Shown: positions 1 to 9,608, numbered from the stretch's first letter. The stretch: 64,000 nucleotides of DNA from Catellatospora sp. IY07-71 (GCF_018326265.1 NZ_AP023360.1:3029501-3093500); one strand, 5' to 3'. Numbers and translations are program-made. The notes: generated by a model not told the origin, from the letters alone.

Positions 1-169
1 TGGACTCGGCGGCGGCGGGCAGCCAGGAGCTGACGTCGTTGGTCTCCACGTCGCCGAGGTTCGTGAACATGACGGCGCAGACGGCGACGAGCAGCCAGCC
101 GGTCAGCAGGGACCAGGCGGTGCGGCGGCCGGCGGGCGCGGTGGAGATCCGCTGCCAGACGGTGGGCAT
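1..169 (-). CDS. MMPL-family transporter, N-terminus only
   Basis: This is the 5' end of a minus-strand gene whose remainder lies left of the window. Reading leftward from the ATG at 169, the protein begins MPTVWQRISTAPAGRR, followed by a hydrophobic segment (SLLTGWLLVAVCAVMF). It then enters a periplasmic start containing NLGDVETNDVSSWLP. A short basic cytoplasmic tail, one membrane span and an N/D-rich extracytoplasmic start resemble MMPL (RND-superfamily) lipid or drug exporters. The product would act in the cytoplasmic membrane. The two-component system downstream on the same strand could regulate it, but that is inference. Only 56 codons are visible. Confidence 0.7.
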   Translation of the reverse strand, partial: MPTVWQRISTAPAGRRTAWSLLTGWLLVAVCAVMFTNLGDVETNDVSSWLPAAAES

Positions 170-315
170 GGAACGGCCTTCCTGTTCGGGTCGAGGTCCC
201 GCCCAGGCTCGCCGCCGAGCCCCGTCGCGCGCGTCACCTCCAGCGCGTATCCGCCCCTACGCACCCGCGCGGCCCACCCACCCGCGCGCCGCGCCGCGCC
301 GCGCGTGCCCCGCCC

Positions 316-393
316 AAGATCGCGCAACTTGCCTGGCACATGGGGGAATGCGGCTCAAGATACGCCCGTCTGCCCGGCAAGTCGGACGATCTT
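316..393. repeat. Dispersed imperfect palindrome, family 1 (copy 1, 78 nt)
   Basis: The element begins AAGATCGCGCAACTTGCC and ends with the near reverse complement GGCAAGTCGGACGATCTT. The second copy lies at 18121-18199. Its left arm (AAGATCGTCCGACTTGCC) equals the reverse complement of this copy's right arm, so both belong to one family. The element ends at the stop codon of the response-regulator gene and could act as its terminator. Confidence 0.75.
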
Positions 394-1043
394 CAGCGGG
401 GGATGGGTACGCCGGACTGGTAGGCGATGACCACGAGCTGGGCGCGGTCGCGCGCGCCGAGTTTGATCAGGGCGCGGCTGACGTGGGTGCGCACCGTGGC
501 GGGGCTGACCACGAGACCGGCCGCGATCTCGTCGTTGGACAGGCCGGTGGCGACCCAGCCGACGATCTCCCGTTCCCGCTCGGTGAGCAGATGCAGATCA
601 GGGTGTACGCGCAGCGGCGGCGCCGCGCCGGGTGCCGCGCCGAACCGCTCGATCACCCGGCGGGTGACCGCGGGCGAGAGCAGCGAGTCGCCGTTCGCCA
701 CCACCCGGATCGCGCGCAGCAGCTCGGCGGGCTCGGCGTCCTTGGTGAGGAAGCCGGAGGCCCCCGCCCGCAGCGCCTCGAACACGTACTCGTCCAGTTC
801 GAACGTGGTGAGCACGATGACGCGGGTGGGGCCGTCGAGGCGGCGCAGCACCTCCAGCCCGTCCAGCCGTGGCATGCGGATGTCGAGCAGCAGCACGTCC
901 GGCTGCCGGGCGGCGACCAGGTCGAGCGCGGCGGCGCCGTCCTCGGCCTCCCCGACCAGCTCCAGGTCGGGTTCGCAGTCGATGAGCGTGCGCATGGCCA
1001 GCCGCAGCAGCGCCTGGTCGTCGGCGAGCGCGACCCTGATCAT
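393..1043 (-). CDS. NarL/LuxR-family response regulator
   Basis: A 216-residue two-component response regulator. The receiver domain spans about residues 1-120, with the acidic pair D8/D9, phosphoacceptor D54 (LLLDIRMPRLDG), a Thr in VIVLTT and K101 (FLTKD). A LuxR/NarL helix-turn-helix follows at about 150-212 (LTEREREIVGWVATGLSNDE through VSPATVRTHVSRALIKLG). It would bind DNA when phosphorylated by the adjacent kinase. The gene overlaps the kinase gene by 4 nt, so the pair is translationally coupled. The target is unknown; the MMPL transporter just downstream on the same strand is a candidate. Length is typical for the family. Confidence 0.93.
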   Translation of the reverse strand: MIRVALADDQALLRLAMRTLIDCEPDLELVGEAEDGAAALDLVAARQPDVLLLDIRMPRLDGLEVLRRLDGPTRVIVLTTFELDEYVFEALRAGASGFLTKDAEPAELLRAIRVVANGDSLLSPAVTRRVIERFGAAPGAAPPLRVHPDLHLLTEREREIVGWVATGLSNDEIAAGLVVSPATVRTHVSRALIKLGARDRAQLVVIAYQSGVPIPR

Positions 1044-2383
1044 GCGGCGGCCCCGGCGGCTTCGGCCGATCGTGCGGGTTCGGCGGCAGGTCCCCGATCA
1101 GGCTCGCCTTGGCGCACCGGTCTCGGGTCGGGTGCGGGCCGGCGCCCGGGGTCGGAGGTGGGGTTCGGGTCTGATCCGGCCAGGTGCGCGGGTCTGGGGG
1201 CAGGTTCCGGGTCGCGTCGTGCCGGGCAGGGGAGCGCGGCGTGGACCTGGAAGCCGCCGCCGGGGAGCGGTCCGGCGGTCAGCGTGCCGGACAGGGCGCG
1301 GGCGCGTTCGCGCATGCTGTCCAGGCCGGAGCCGCCGGGCTGGGGGGCGCCGCCGCGGCCGTCGTCGGTGACGGTCAGCTCGACGCCGTCCGGGGTGTAG
1401 GCGAGCACGACCGCGGCCCGGCGCGCCCCGGCGTGGCGCAGCACGTTGGTCAGCGCCTCCTGGGCGATCCGGAAGGCGGCGAGGTCGGCGGCGGGCGGCA
1501 CGGGCCGGGCCGTCCCGGTGACCGTGAGCTCGACCGCGAGCCGCTCGGAGCGGGTGGCCGCGACCAGACCGGGCAGCAGGGAGAGCCCGGCGGCGGGCCG
1601 GTCGGGCGCGGCGACCGCGCCGGTGAACGTGGACAGGGCGACCCGCAGCTCGTCCAGGGCGGCGGTGCTGGTCTGGCGGATGGCCCGCAGCGACTCCTCC
1701 ACCTGCGGCGCGCCCGGCCGGCGGCTGAGCACGTGCAGGGCGGCGCCGGCGTTCATGCTGATCACGGCCAGGCTGTGCCCGACGACGTCGTGCACCTCCT
1801 GGGCCATGCGCAGGCGCTCCTCGTACGCGTGGCGGCGGCGCTCCTCGACCAGCGTCTGCTCCAGGCCCTCGCGCCGCAGCCGCACCGCGATGCCGGTGAC
1901 CAGCGGGGTGGCCAGCCAGAACGAGGTGGTGACCAGGTTGAAGAACAGCCCGTCCGGCTCCCGCTCGACCCAGGCGCTCAGGCCCAGGTAGCAGGCGATC
2001 ATCAGCGCGGTGACCGGCACGGCGTGGCGTGCGGGCCGCCAGGCGGCCAGGGCGTACACGGCGAACATGACGTACGCGAAGACAGGGCCGTACGGATACC
2101 CGGCGTGGATGAACACGACGACCACGGCGAACGTCACCAGGCAGGTGAGCACGGGCCACCGGCGGCGCACGGCCAGCGCGAGGGCGCCCGCGGCCAGCAG
2201 CGCGAAGGCGGTGACGTCCAGGTGCAGGCGCTCCGGCTGCTCACCCTGCGTCGGCAGCGAGCCCGCGACGACGGCCGCCCCGACGACCAGGGCAAGGACG
2301 GCGTCATAAAGGCGGGGGCGGGCGGTGAGCCGGTGGAGCAGGTGCACAGGCCGAGGGTACGGACCGCGCTGCTCCAGCCGCAT
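1040..2383 (-). CDS. NarL-type sensor histidine kinase
   Basis: A 447-residue membrane sensor kinase. Residues 25-168 form about five or six hydrophobic segments with no large extracellular loop. The HisKA_3 dimerisation box EVHDVVGHS carries phosphoacceptor H198. The HATPase domain shows the N-box-like AFRIAQEALTNVLRHA, then VTDDGRGG and GSGLDSMRERA. This is the usual partner of a NarL regulator, which is the next gene. The last 60 or so residues are an unusual Pro/Arg/Asp-rich tail after the kinase domain, probably disordered. The ATG at 2383 is used here. A GTG at 2347, nearer the first membrane segment, is an alternative start. Confidence 0.9.
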   Translation of the reverse strand: MRLEQRGPYPRPVHLLHRLTARPRLYDAVLALVVGAAVVAGSLPTQGEQPERLHLDVTAFALLAAGALALAVRRRWPVLTCLVTFAVVVVFIHAGYPYGPVFAYVMFAVYALAAWRPARHAVPVTALMIACYLGLSAWVEREPDGLFFNLVTTSFWLATPLVTGIAVRLRREGLEQTLVEERRRHAYEERLRMAQEVHDVVGHSLAVISMNAGAALHVLSRRPGAPQVEESLRAIRQTSTAALDELRVALSTFTGAVAAPDRPAAGLSLLPGLVAATRSERLAVELTVTGTARPVPPAADLAAFRIAQEALTNVLRHAGARRAAVVLAYTPDGVELTVTDDGRGGAPQPGGSGLDSMRERARALSGTLTAGPLPGGGFQVHAALPCPARRDPEPAPRPAHLAGSDPNPTSDPGRRPAPDPRPVRQGEPDRGPAAEPARSAEAAGAAA

Positions 2384-2513
2384 CCGCGCGTGGGCGTACG
2401 CACGGCTGCGTACGCCCAGGTGCGGCCCTCTTACAGGGCAAACAGGTCATTTTGCCGCTGACCGGCTGCCGGGCACCCGAGACTGGGAACGAGTCAACCA
2501 AGGAGGGGTTGCC

Positions 2514-2774
2514 ATGGGAACGTGCGAGGTCTGCAAGAACGACTACTGGTTGTCGTTCGAGGTGCACACGGCGGGTGGGGCGGTGCACGTGTTCGACTCG
2601 TTCGAGTGCGCCGTGCAGATGCTGGCGCCGGTCTGCGAGCACTGCGCTTGCAAGATCATTGGGCACGGGGTGGAGGTGTCCGGGCACTTCTACTGCTGCG
2701 CGCACTGCGCCCGCTCCGCCGACGCGCGGGAGGGCTTCAAGATCCGGGACGCGGTGGGCGTACACCCCGGGTGA
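2514..2774 (+). CDS. Cys-rich metal-binding protein (prokaryotic metallothionein/zinc-ribbon type)
   Basis: An 86-residue protein with three Cys-rich knuckles: CEVCKNDY near the N-terminus, CEHCACKIIGHGVE in the middle and CCAHCARSAD towards the end. Between them lies the phrase VFDSFECAVQMLAP. Nine cysteines plus several His residues indicate zinc (or other soft metal) binding. The family is close to bacterial metallothionein/zinc-ribbon proteins. The ATG at 2514 has a strong ribosome-binding site (AAGGAGG, 7 nt upstream); longer readings upstream lack one. The gene stands alone, followed by a hairpin. Whether it stores metal or acts as a structural zinc protein cannot be told from the sequence. 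Confidence 0.7.
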   Translation: MGTCEVCKNDYWLSFEVHTAGGAVHVFDSFECAVQMLAPVCEHCACKIIGHGVEVSGHFYCCAHCARSADAREGFKIRDAVGVHPG

Positions 2775-2784
2775 GGTCGGCCGG

Positions 2785-2826
2785 AGGCGCCTTCATTTAC
2801 CGGACGAACCGGTCGTGAAGGCGCCT
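2785..2826 (+). terminator. Hairpin after the Cys-rich protein gene
   Basis: AGGCGCCTTCA at 2785-2795 pairs perfectly with TGAAGGCGCCT at 2816-2826. The loop contains a second small ACCGG/CCGGT pairing. It starts 10 nt after the stop codon and has no U-tract, as is common for actinomycete terminators. Confidence 0.6.
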
Positions 2827-2958
2827 TCAGTATGTGAAAGTGCAGGTAACGGGCGCGCGCTACCGCCGGGTGGCGGATGTTTCGGCCGCCCCGGTGCCGG
2901 AAAGTTGAGGGCACCACGACGAGGTGGGACCACGACGAGCCGAAGCAGGGAGATGAGT

Positions 2959-3159
2959 ATGTACGTCACCGCGGACCACGCGCTGTGCCTGATCGATCAG
3001 GCCGTCGCGGCCGGCGAGGACCACCACGGCTCGCTGCGCTCGGCGATCCGCGAGGCGTTCGCCAGCAACGCCCCCGTCGAGCACATCGCCACCCGTGCCC
3101 GCACCTCGATCGCGGACGTGCTGAGCGTCGTCAACGAGATGTACGCCCCGGCCTTCTAG
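2959..3159 (+). CDS. Small helical protein of unknown function
   Basis: A 66-residue protein (MYVTADHALCLIDQAVAAGE...) that I do not recognise. It looks mostly alpha-helical. The stretch PVEHIATRARTSIADVLSVV has the pattern of a helix-turn-helix, so a small DNA-binding protein is possible. Two ATGs lie 6 nt apart, at 2953 and 2959. The Shine-Dalgarno-like GGGAG sits only 1 nt before the first but 7 nt before the second, so I chose 2959. It stands alone between hairpins. Confidence 0.6.
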   Translation: MYVTADHALCLIDQAVAAGEDHHGSLRSAIREAFASNAPVEHIATRARTSIADVLSVVNEMYAPAF

Positions 3160-3326
3160 ACCACACCCGCACCCATCCCACCCCATCCCCACCCATCCCC
3201 ACCCCATGGCGGCGCCGCCTGGGACATGCCTGGACAACCAGGCGTCGTCCCCGGGCGGCGTCCGTTTTTCCAGTCTCAAGCCGGTAGGAGAGCGGTCGGC
3301 CGGCGCGCCCGGGGCGTGCCGGTGTG
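3160..3326. other. Intergenic stretch with a CCCATCC microsatellite-like run
   Basis: The first 50 nt after the stop codon is a degenerate run of CACCC/CCATCCC units (about 3163-3207). I see no gene here. Together with the two hairpin elements that follow, the space between the convergent genes ending at 3159 and 3477 is over 300 nt and appears non-coding. Confidence 0.6.
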
Positions 3327-3391
3327 AAGATCACCGTTTGGTGTCGCTTGGTCAGGTCAGGCCACAGGTTCTGACACGAACCGGCGATCTT
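3327..3391. repeat. Dispersed 65-nt imperfect palindrome, family 3 (copy 1)
   Basis: The left arm AAGATCACCGTTTGGTGTC (3327-3345) matches the reverse complement of the right arm GACACGAACCGGCGATCTT at 16 of 19 positions. A 27-nt spacer separates them. Further copies with identical arm and spacer lengths lie at 37096-37160 and 52127-52191. Confidence 0.8.
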
Positions 3392-3428
3392 GACCGAAGT
3401 GGTGGCGGGCGGGAGCGGGCAGCGGGTT

Positions 3429-3478
3429 AAGAAGGGCACCTTCTTCTACGGAAAACGATAAGAAGGTGCCCTTCCTTC
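3429..3478. terminator. GGGCACC hairpin, family 4 (copy 1)
   Basis: AAGAAGGGCACCTTCTT is followed by a short spacer and AAGAAGGTGCCCTTCCTTC. Each arm is itself nearly palindromic and the two arms also pair with each other. The element abuts the stop codon of the P450 gene between convergent genes, so it is a likely bidirectional terminator. Related copies lie at 19452-19502 and 53981-54064. Confidence 0.75.
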
Positions 3479-4712
3479 ATGCCCAGAGGGCGCGGAGGGG
3501 GAGGAGCTTGGCGCCGGTCATGATGCGCGGGTCGTAGGCCTGGACGCCGTCGGCGACGCGGAGGTCGGTGGTGCGGCGGAGCAGGATCTCCATGGCGATG
3601 CGCGCCTCCAGGCGGGCCAGCGGGGCGCCGATGCAGAAGTGGATGCCGTGGCCGAAGCTCAGGTGCGGGTTGGGGTTGCGGTCGATGTGGAAGGCGTCGG
3701 GCTCGACGAACTGGGCGCCGTCGCGGTTGCCCGAGGCCAGCCAGAGCATGAGCACCTTGCCCGCGGGCACCAGGCGCTGGGCCACGGTGGCGTCGGTGGT
3801 GGTGAGCCGGGCCAGGCGCGGGAACGGCGAGCGGTAGCGCAGCACCTCCTCCAGCGCGGCCGGGATGCGCGCGGGGTCGCCGCGCAGCGCGGCGGCGGCC
3901 AGCGGGTGCTCGTCCAGGCACAGCACCGTGTTGGTGAGCAGCGTGGTGGTGGTGATGTGCCCGGCGATGAGCAGCACCCCGAGGAAGCCGACGATCTCCT
4001 CGTCGGTCAGCTTCTCGCCGTCGACCTCGGCCTTGATGAGCGCGTCGGTGAGGTCGTCGGCAGGGTGGGCGCGCCGGTCGCGGATGTGCGCCAGCAGGTA
4101 GTCGATCATGTCGCGGAACCGGGCCCCGGCCTGCTGCATCATCTTCTCGTCCGGGATGGCGGTGTCCGGGACCTGCGCGTCGAGCAGCCCGTCGGCCCAG
4201 CGGCGGAAGCGGTCGCGGTCGGCGGCGGGGACGCCGATCAGCTCGGCGATCACGGTCACCGGCAGCGGGTATGCCAGCGCCTGCACCAGGTCGAACTCGC
4301 CCTGGCCGGCGACGTCGTCAAGCAGCCGGTTGGTGATGCCGGCGATGCGCGGCGCCAGCTCGGCCACCACGCGCGGGGTGAACGCCTTGCTCACCAGGCG
4401 GCGCATCTTGGTGTGCTTCGGCGGATCCATGCGCACGAAGTTGCCCCGGCTGAACAGCTCGATCTCCTCCTGCTTGGGGATCAGCCCGGTCAGGTCGGAG
4501 GAGAAGGTCACCGGGTCGGAGAGCACCTTCTCGATGTCGGCGTACCGGAAGACGTGGTAGGCGCCGTAGTGCTCGTCCCAGCTGACCGGGTCGGCCTCGC
4601 GCATGTGCCGGAACCAGTCCAGCAGCTCCGGCAGCCGGGCGGTCTGGTCGGCGAATCCCGTACCCCTGCTCGTCGTCACCACGGCGATCACCCCCTGTAG
4701 GTAAGTTGTCAT
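3477..4712 (-). CDS. Cytochrome P450
   Basis: A soluble bacterial class I P450 of about 411 residues. The heme-thiolate loop is FGHGIHFCIGAPLARLEA near the C-terminus, the ExxR motif is EEVLR, and the I-helix reads LLIAGHITTTTLL. The usual acidic residue of the AGxET motif is replaced by Ile-Thr. It would need ferredoxin and reductase partners, which are not adjacent. No biosynthetic cluster surrounds it, so the substrate is unknown. The ATG at 4712 has a weak ribosome-binding site. GTG codons at 4682 and 4679 sit 8-11 nt after AGGGGG and may be the true start. The stop codon overlaps a family 4 hairpin. Confidence 0.92.
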   Translation of the reverse strand: MTTYLQGVIAVVTTSRGTGFADQTARLPELLDWFRHMREADPVSWDEHYGAYHVFRYADIEKVLSDPVTFSSDLTGLIPKQEEIELFSRGNFVRMDPPKHTKMRRLVSKAFTPRVVAELAPRIAGITNRLLDDVAGQGEFDLVQALAYPLPVTVIAELIGVPAADRDRFRRWADGLLDAQVPDTAIPDEKMMQQAGARFRDMIDYLLAHIRDRRAHPADDLTDALIKAEVDGEKLTDEEIVGFLGVLLIAGHITTTTLLTNTVLCLDEHPLAAAALRGDPARIPAALEEVLRYRSPFPRLARLTTTDATVAQRLVPAGKVLMLWLASGNRDGAQFVEPDAFHIDRNPNPHLSFGHGIHFCIGAPLARLEARIAMEILLRRTTDLRVADGVQAYDPRIMTGAKLLPLRALWA

Positions 4713-5045
4713 CCTATCGCCGGATGATGGCGATTTGACGGTTATCGCATTTCTCCCCGGCTGCCGTATTCGTCGCCGGCTCCGGCCGTCCTTCCCATTT
4801 GCGAGTCTCGATGTGAAAGCTGTCTTGTTCAGGACAATCGGTGGACGCTCCAAAACAGATGATCGTGGGATGTAAAGACCGGAACCGTTGTCAAATACTG
4901 TCCGTGTGGTTAATGATCACCCCTTGTTATATCGGCATGTTTCGTCGTACGATCGGCCGTCTGGCGCTGGGGGAAGCGCTTGAGCAGCAACGATTTCAAG
5001 TAGACGAAAAAGGACTCAGCGGACTCGCCGGGGCGAGGGGGGCGC
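4713..5045. promoter_or_regulatory. AT-richer divergent intergenic region (P450 / Tad operon)
   Basis: This 333-nt gap is clearly less GC-rich than its surroundings, especially 4830-5020, and holds no convincing gene. It separates the leftward P450 gene from the rightward Tad operon, so both promoters should lie here. A TGTC...GACA inverted repeat (around 4820-4835) is visible. I cannot assign promoter boxes with confidence. Confidence 0.5.
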
Positions 5046-5635
5046 ATGAATCCGTACATCCGAAGAGGACGATCGGCGGCCGCCGCCGTCGCGCTGGCGG
5101 CGATCCTGTCGTCGGTCCTGCCCGGCTGCTCCCGCGAGGTGCCCGAGCCGCAGGCGGCGCCGAGCCGCCCGCCGGCCGCCAAGCCGCAGCCCGGCCCGTC
5201 GCTCAGCGCCGACGAGCAGCGCTCGGTCGACGCGGCGTGGACGGGTTTCCTCAAGCTCAACAGCATCTATCTCGTCGCCGGTCAGACCGGGAGGTACGAC
5301 TGGAACGCCGACGCCACCCGGCGGCCGATGTACCCGTACGCGGGCGGCCGCTACATGGCGCTGCTGGAACGCGACCTGGACCTGATGGCCGAGCAGGGGC
5401 TGGTCCGCACCGGCCGCCCCACCGTCACGCTGCGCCGGGTGGTCTCGGTCAGCGCCACCTCGATAGTCGTGGAGGCCTGTGTGGACGACGCCGCCGTCGA
5501 CACCGTCGACCGCAAGACCCGCAAGTCCGTGGCCGCACCCGGCCAGAACCACCGCTACCCGGTGACGCTGCGCGCCGGGCTCTACCCCGACGGCGCCTGG
5601 CGCTGGGTGGACTCGCACACCGACCGGGCGGCGTC

Positions 5636-5642
<7 letters not shown>
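5046..5642 (+). CDS. Putative lipoprotein, first gene of the Tad-type operon
   Basis: A 198-residue protein with a basic N-terminus, a hydrophobic segment and the lipobox LPGC (Cys at residue 28). It is therefore predicted to be exported and lipid-anchored. A Pro/Ala-rich linker (about 33-60) precedes a globular domain of roughly 130 residues (SLSADEQRSVDAAWTGFLKL... to VDSHTDRAASC). I do not recognise that domain beyond its similarity to lipoproteins found with actinobacterial Tad loci. The stop codon overlaps the next gene's start by 7 nt, which supports operon membership and a role at the cell envelope with the pilus/secretion apparatus. Confidence 0.75.
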
Positions 5643-6574
<932 letters not shown>

Positions 6575-6629
6575 GCGGTCGGCACCCGGTCCCGCCTGCT
6601 CATGGCCAGCAACACGGCGAGGAGAAGGC

Positions 6630-7310
6630 ATGAGCACGACCGCACCCCCGAGGGCACTGCCCGCCGTCCCGATCGCGGTGCCGCGCACCGCGCCCCGCCG
6701 CCGCTCGGTGGCCCAGGGCGCGCTGGCCGCGGTGCTCATCATCGTGGGCGCGCTGACCGCCGCGTACGTGGCCCAGCGCATCGGCAGCACGCACGACTTC
6801 CTCGCGGTGGCGCGCCCGGTCGGCAAGGGCGCCGAGATCACCCGTGCCGACCTGGTGGTGGTACGGGTGAACGAGGCGGTCGGGCTGCGCCCGGTCGCGG
6901 CGCGCGACTCCGGCGACGTGATCGGCAAGCGCGCGGTGATGGCGCTGGTGCCGGGCACCCTCATCACGCTGGAGCAGGTCACCGACACGCCCGTGCCCGC
7001 GCCCGGTCACCAGCTGATCGGCCTGGCGCTGGGCGAGGACCGCATGCCGTCGGCGTCGCGGCTGACCGTGGGGGCAAAGGTGCTGCTGGTGGTGGTGCCG
7101 AAGAAGGGCGCCGACGACAAGGCGGAGGAGGGGGTGCAGGGCCCCGACCTGGTGCCGCCGCGGACCATCACCGCGACCATCATCAGCATCTCGCCCGGCA
7201 CCCGCTCCGGCCAGACGGTGATCGACGTCGAGGTGGCCACGGTGGACGCGCCGACGGTGGCCGCGCTGGCCGCCGACGACCGTGTCGTGCTCTCCCTCGA
7301 CGGCTCGTGA
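6630..7310 (+). CDS. SAF-domain protein, CpaB/RcpC-like pilus assembly factor
   Basis: A 226-residue membrane-anchored protein. There is a cytoplasmic N-terminus, one transmembrane helix at about 27-48 (GALAAVLIIVGALTAAYVA), then a SAF domain (about 60-125: ARPVGKGAEITRADLVVVRV... to PGTLITLEQV). A second beta-rich part corresponds to the RcpC region. Members of the family line the periplasmic or outer side of the Tad secretion path. It sits between the secreted poly-Gly protein and the CpaE-like ATPase, the usual order in actinobacterial Tad operons. Confidence 0.85.
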   Translation: MSTTAPPRALPAVPIAVPRTAPRRRSVAQGALAAVLIIVGALTAAYVAQRIGSTHDFLAVARPVGKGAEITRADLVVVRVNEAVGLRPVAARDSGDVIGKRAVMALVPGTLITLEQVTDTPVPAPGHQLIGLALGEDRMPSASRLTVGAKVLLVVVPKKGADDKAEEGVQGPDLVPPRTITATIISISPGTRSGQTVIDVEVATVDAPTVAALAADDRVVLSLDGS

Positions 7311-7320
7311 GCGGGCCGCG

Positions 7321-8115
7321 ATGACGCTGATCGCGATGATCTCCGCGAAGGGCTCGCCCGGGGTGTCCACCGCGGCGCTGGCCTTCACGCTGACCTGGCC
7401 GGCGCCGGTGCTGCTGGCCGAGTGCGACCCGGCCGGCGGCGACCTGCTGGCGGGTTACCTGGCCCGCTACGAGCTGCCGCCGGACCGGGGCGTGCTGCCG
7501 CTGGCCTCCTCGGCGCTGCGCGGCACCGCCGACCAGGACCTGACCGGCAACCTGATCGATCTGGACGCGCCCCGCCAGCAGCGGATGGCGCTGCCGGGGC
7601 TGACCGAGCCCGCGCAGAGCGCCTCGCTGAACCTGGCCTGGACCGCGCTGGGCGAGTTCTTCTCCCGGATGACGACGCGGACGGTGCTGGCCGACTGCGG
7701 ACGGCTGGCCGCCGCGCACCCGCCCTGGTCGCTGCTGGCCCAGGCGGACCTGGTGCTGCTGACGCTGCGCGCGCACTCGCTGCGTACCGTGTCGCCCGCG
7801 GTGTCGGCGCTGTCGGCGCTGCGGCGCCAGCTGCCGGAGGGCTTCGTCCAGCAGCACGTCGGCCTGCTGCTCGTCGGCGGCGGCATCGCCTCCCGGGAGA
7901 TCTCCCGGCACCTGGGCGCGCCGGTGGTGGCGAGCCTGCCGTGGGACCCGCAGACCGCCGCCGCGCTGTGCGGCGACGGCCGGGGACGCCGCCGGGCCCC
8001 GCTGATGCGCCACGGCGCGGCCGCGTACGACGCGGTGACCGAGCGGATCGGGGCCCAGCGCATGGACAGCGCGCTGTCGCGCCGCGACACCGAGCAGCTG
8101 CCGGTGACGCTGTGA
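7321..8115 (+). CDS. CpaE/MinD-like ATPase of the Tad locus
   Basis: A 264-residue P-loop protein of the MinD/ParA class. The deviant Walker A is SAKGSPGVST (residues 8-17), followed by the Walker-A'-like ECDPAGGDLLAGYLA. In Tad systems the CpaE protein localises or controls the pilus machine. The ATG at 7321 places the P-loop immediately at the N-terminus as expected; an upstream start (7282) would overlap the preceding gene. The stop overlaps the cpaF GTG start. Confidence 0.85.
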   Translation: MTLIAMISAKGSPGVSTAALAFTLTWPAPVLLAECDPAGGDLLAGYLARYELPPDRGVLPLASSALRGTADQDLTGNLIDLDAPRQQRMALPGLTEPAQSASLNLAWTALGEFFSRMTTRTVLADCGRLAAAHPPWSLLAQADLVLLTLRAHSLRTVSPAVSALSALRRQLPEGFVQQHVGLLLVGGGIASREISRHLGAPVVASLPWDPQTAAALCGDGRGRRRAPLMRHGAAAYDAVTERIGAQRMDSALSRRDTEQLPVTL

Positions 8116-9608
8116 CCGCGCCCCGGTTCGTGCCGATCCCGCCCGAGGCCGCCGCCGCGCCGCGGGTCAACGGGCACGCGCGGGTCGCGTACCCGCCGCC
8201 GCCCGCGCCGCACGCCGCCGCCGTGCCGGTCGACTACGCGGTGGTCCGCCAGCTGCAGGCCCGGGTCACCGAGACGCTGACCCGCATCCTGGCCGACTCG
8301 GCCAACGTGACCGCCGCGCACCGGCGCGAGACCGCCGCCCGGATCGGCCGCGAGGTCATGGCCGACTACGTGGTGGCGATGGCGCACGCGGGCCAGCCGG
8401 TGAGCCCGGCGACCGAGCAGGCGCTGCTGGACGCGGTGGTGGCGGGCATGTTCGGGGCCGGTCGGCTGCAGCGGCTGCTGGACGACCCGAAGGTCACCAA
8501 CGTGCACATCATCGGCTGCGACCAGGTGCTGCTGCACCACGCCGACGGCAGCCGCAGCCGGGGCGAGCCGGTGGCCGACTCCGACGACGAGCTGATCGGC
8601 ATGCTGCAGGTGCTGGCGATGCGGGTGGCGGCCACCGAGCGCCAGCTCTCGGAGTCCAATCCCGAGCTGGACATGCAGCTGCCCGACGGCTCCCGGATGA
8701 CGGTGCTCTACAAGGTGTCGCCGCGCCCGGTGGTCTACATCCGCAAGCACAGCCTGTTCACGGCGACGCTGGAGGAGCTGCGCGACCGCTGGGGCATGAT
8801 CGACCTGCTGCTGTACCGGTTCCTCACCAAGGCGCTGGACGCCGGGGCGAACATCATGATCGCCGGGCTGGCCGCGTCGGGGAAGACCACGCTGCTGCGG
8901 GCGCTGGCGCGCACCATCCCGGCCGGGGAGCCGTACATCACCCTGGAGGAGTCGCGGGAGCTGGGCCTGCACGAGACGGTGCACCCCGGCGACGAGAACT
9001 GGGTGATCAGCCTGGAGTCCCTGCAGGGGCACGGGGAGTACGACGCCAACGGCAAGCGGCGCGGCGAGAAGACGCTGCACGACATGATGCCGATCACCCA
9101 GCGGCTGGGCGTGCGCCGGGTGATCGTCGGCGAGACCCGCGGCCGGGAGATCGTGCCGATGCTGCGCGCGATGACGGTCAGCCGGGGCGCCATGTGCACC
9201 ATCCACTCCCGCCAGGCCCGCGAGGTGATGGACTCGATCGTGCAGCTGGCCTGCTCGTACGGCAACGACATCGGCGCCGAGCAGGCGCTGCGCATGGCCG
9301 CGCAGGGCATCGACCTGATCGTCTACACCTCGGTGGTGGACGAGCGGGCCATCGGCGGCGGCGAGCACCGCTTCGTCTCGCACGTCATCGAGGTGGGCGG
9401 CATGCGCGACGGCCGGGTCGTCACCACCACCGTGTTCGGGCCCGGCGCGGACGGCCGCGCGGTGCCCCGGCACCTGCCCGAGCGCATCCGCGACGACCTG
9501 ATGGACGTGGGCTACGACCCGCGCGAGCTGATCGCGTACATCGAGGCGGGGCCGCACAACCGGGGCTCGTGGACGCGGGAGCTGCACACCAAGCGGGTGC
9601 GCTCGTGA
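8112..9608 (+). CDS. tadA: CpaF/TadA secretion ATPase
   Basis: A 498-residue type II/IV secretion ATPase that powers Tad pilus assembly. About 45 residues of Pro/Ala-rich N-terminus precede the helical N-terminal domain. The nucleotide domain has Walker A GLAASGKTTLL (about 252-262), an Asp-box ITLEESRELGL, Walker B RRVIVGETRGREIVPML and the His box TIHSRQA. It starts at a GTG overlapping the preceding stop (GTGA) and its own stop overlaps tadB, so translation is coupled along the operon. Length and motifs are fully conserved. Confidence 0.95.
   Translation: MTAPRFVPIPPEAAAAPRVNGHARVAYPPPPAPHAAAVPVDYAVVRQLQARVTETLTRILADSANVTAAHRRETAARIGREVMADYVVAMAHAGQPVSPATEQALLDAVVAGMFGAGRLQRLLDDPKVTNVHIIGCDQVLLHHADGSRSRGEPVADSDDELIGMLQVLAMRVAATERQLSESNPELDMQLPDGSRMTVLYKVSPRPVVYIRKHSLFTATLEELRDRWGMIDLLLYRFLTKALDAGANIMIAGLAASGKTTLLRALARTIPAGEPYITLEESRELGLHETVHPGDENWVISLESLQGHGEYDANGKRRGEKTLHDMMPITQRLGVRRVIVGETRGREIVPMLRAMTVSRGAMCTIHSRQAREVMDSIVQLACSYGNDIGAEQALRMAAQGIDLIVYTSVVDERAIGGGEHRFVSHVIEVGGMRDGRVVTTTVFGPGADGRAVPRHLPERIRDDLMDVGYDPRELIAYIEAGPHNRGSWTRELHTKRVRS

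Noticed and set aside
39-2461. Long rightward readings across the two-component genes
   Set aside because: They are antisense shadows of the minus-strand regulator and kinase, rich in Arg/Gly/Ala with no domain pattern. High GC content keeps such frames open.
3163-3207. CCCATCC-rich run after the small helical protein gene as a protein-coding repeat
   Set aside because: It lies after the stop codon, has irregular unit length and no supported frame; treated as simple sequence.
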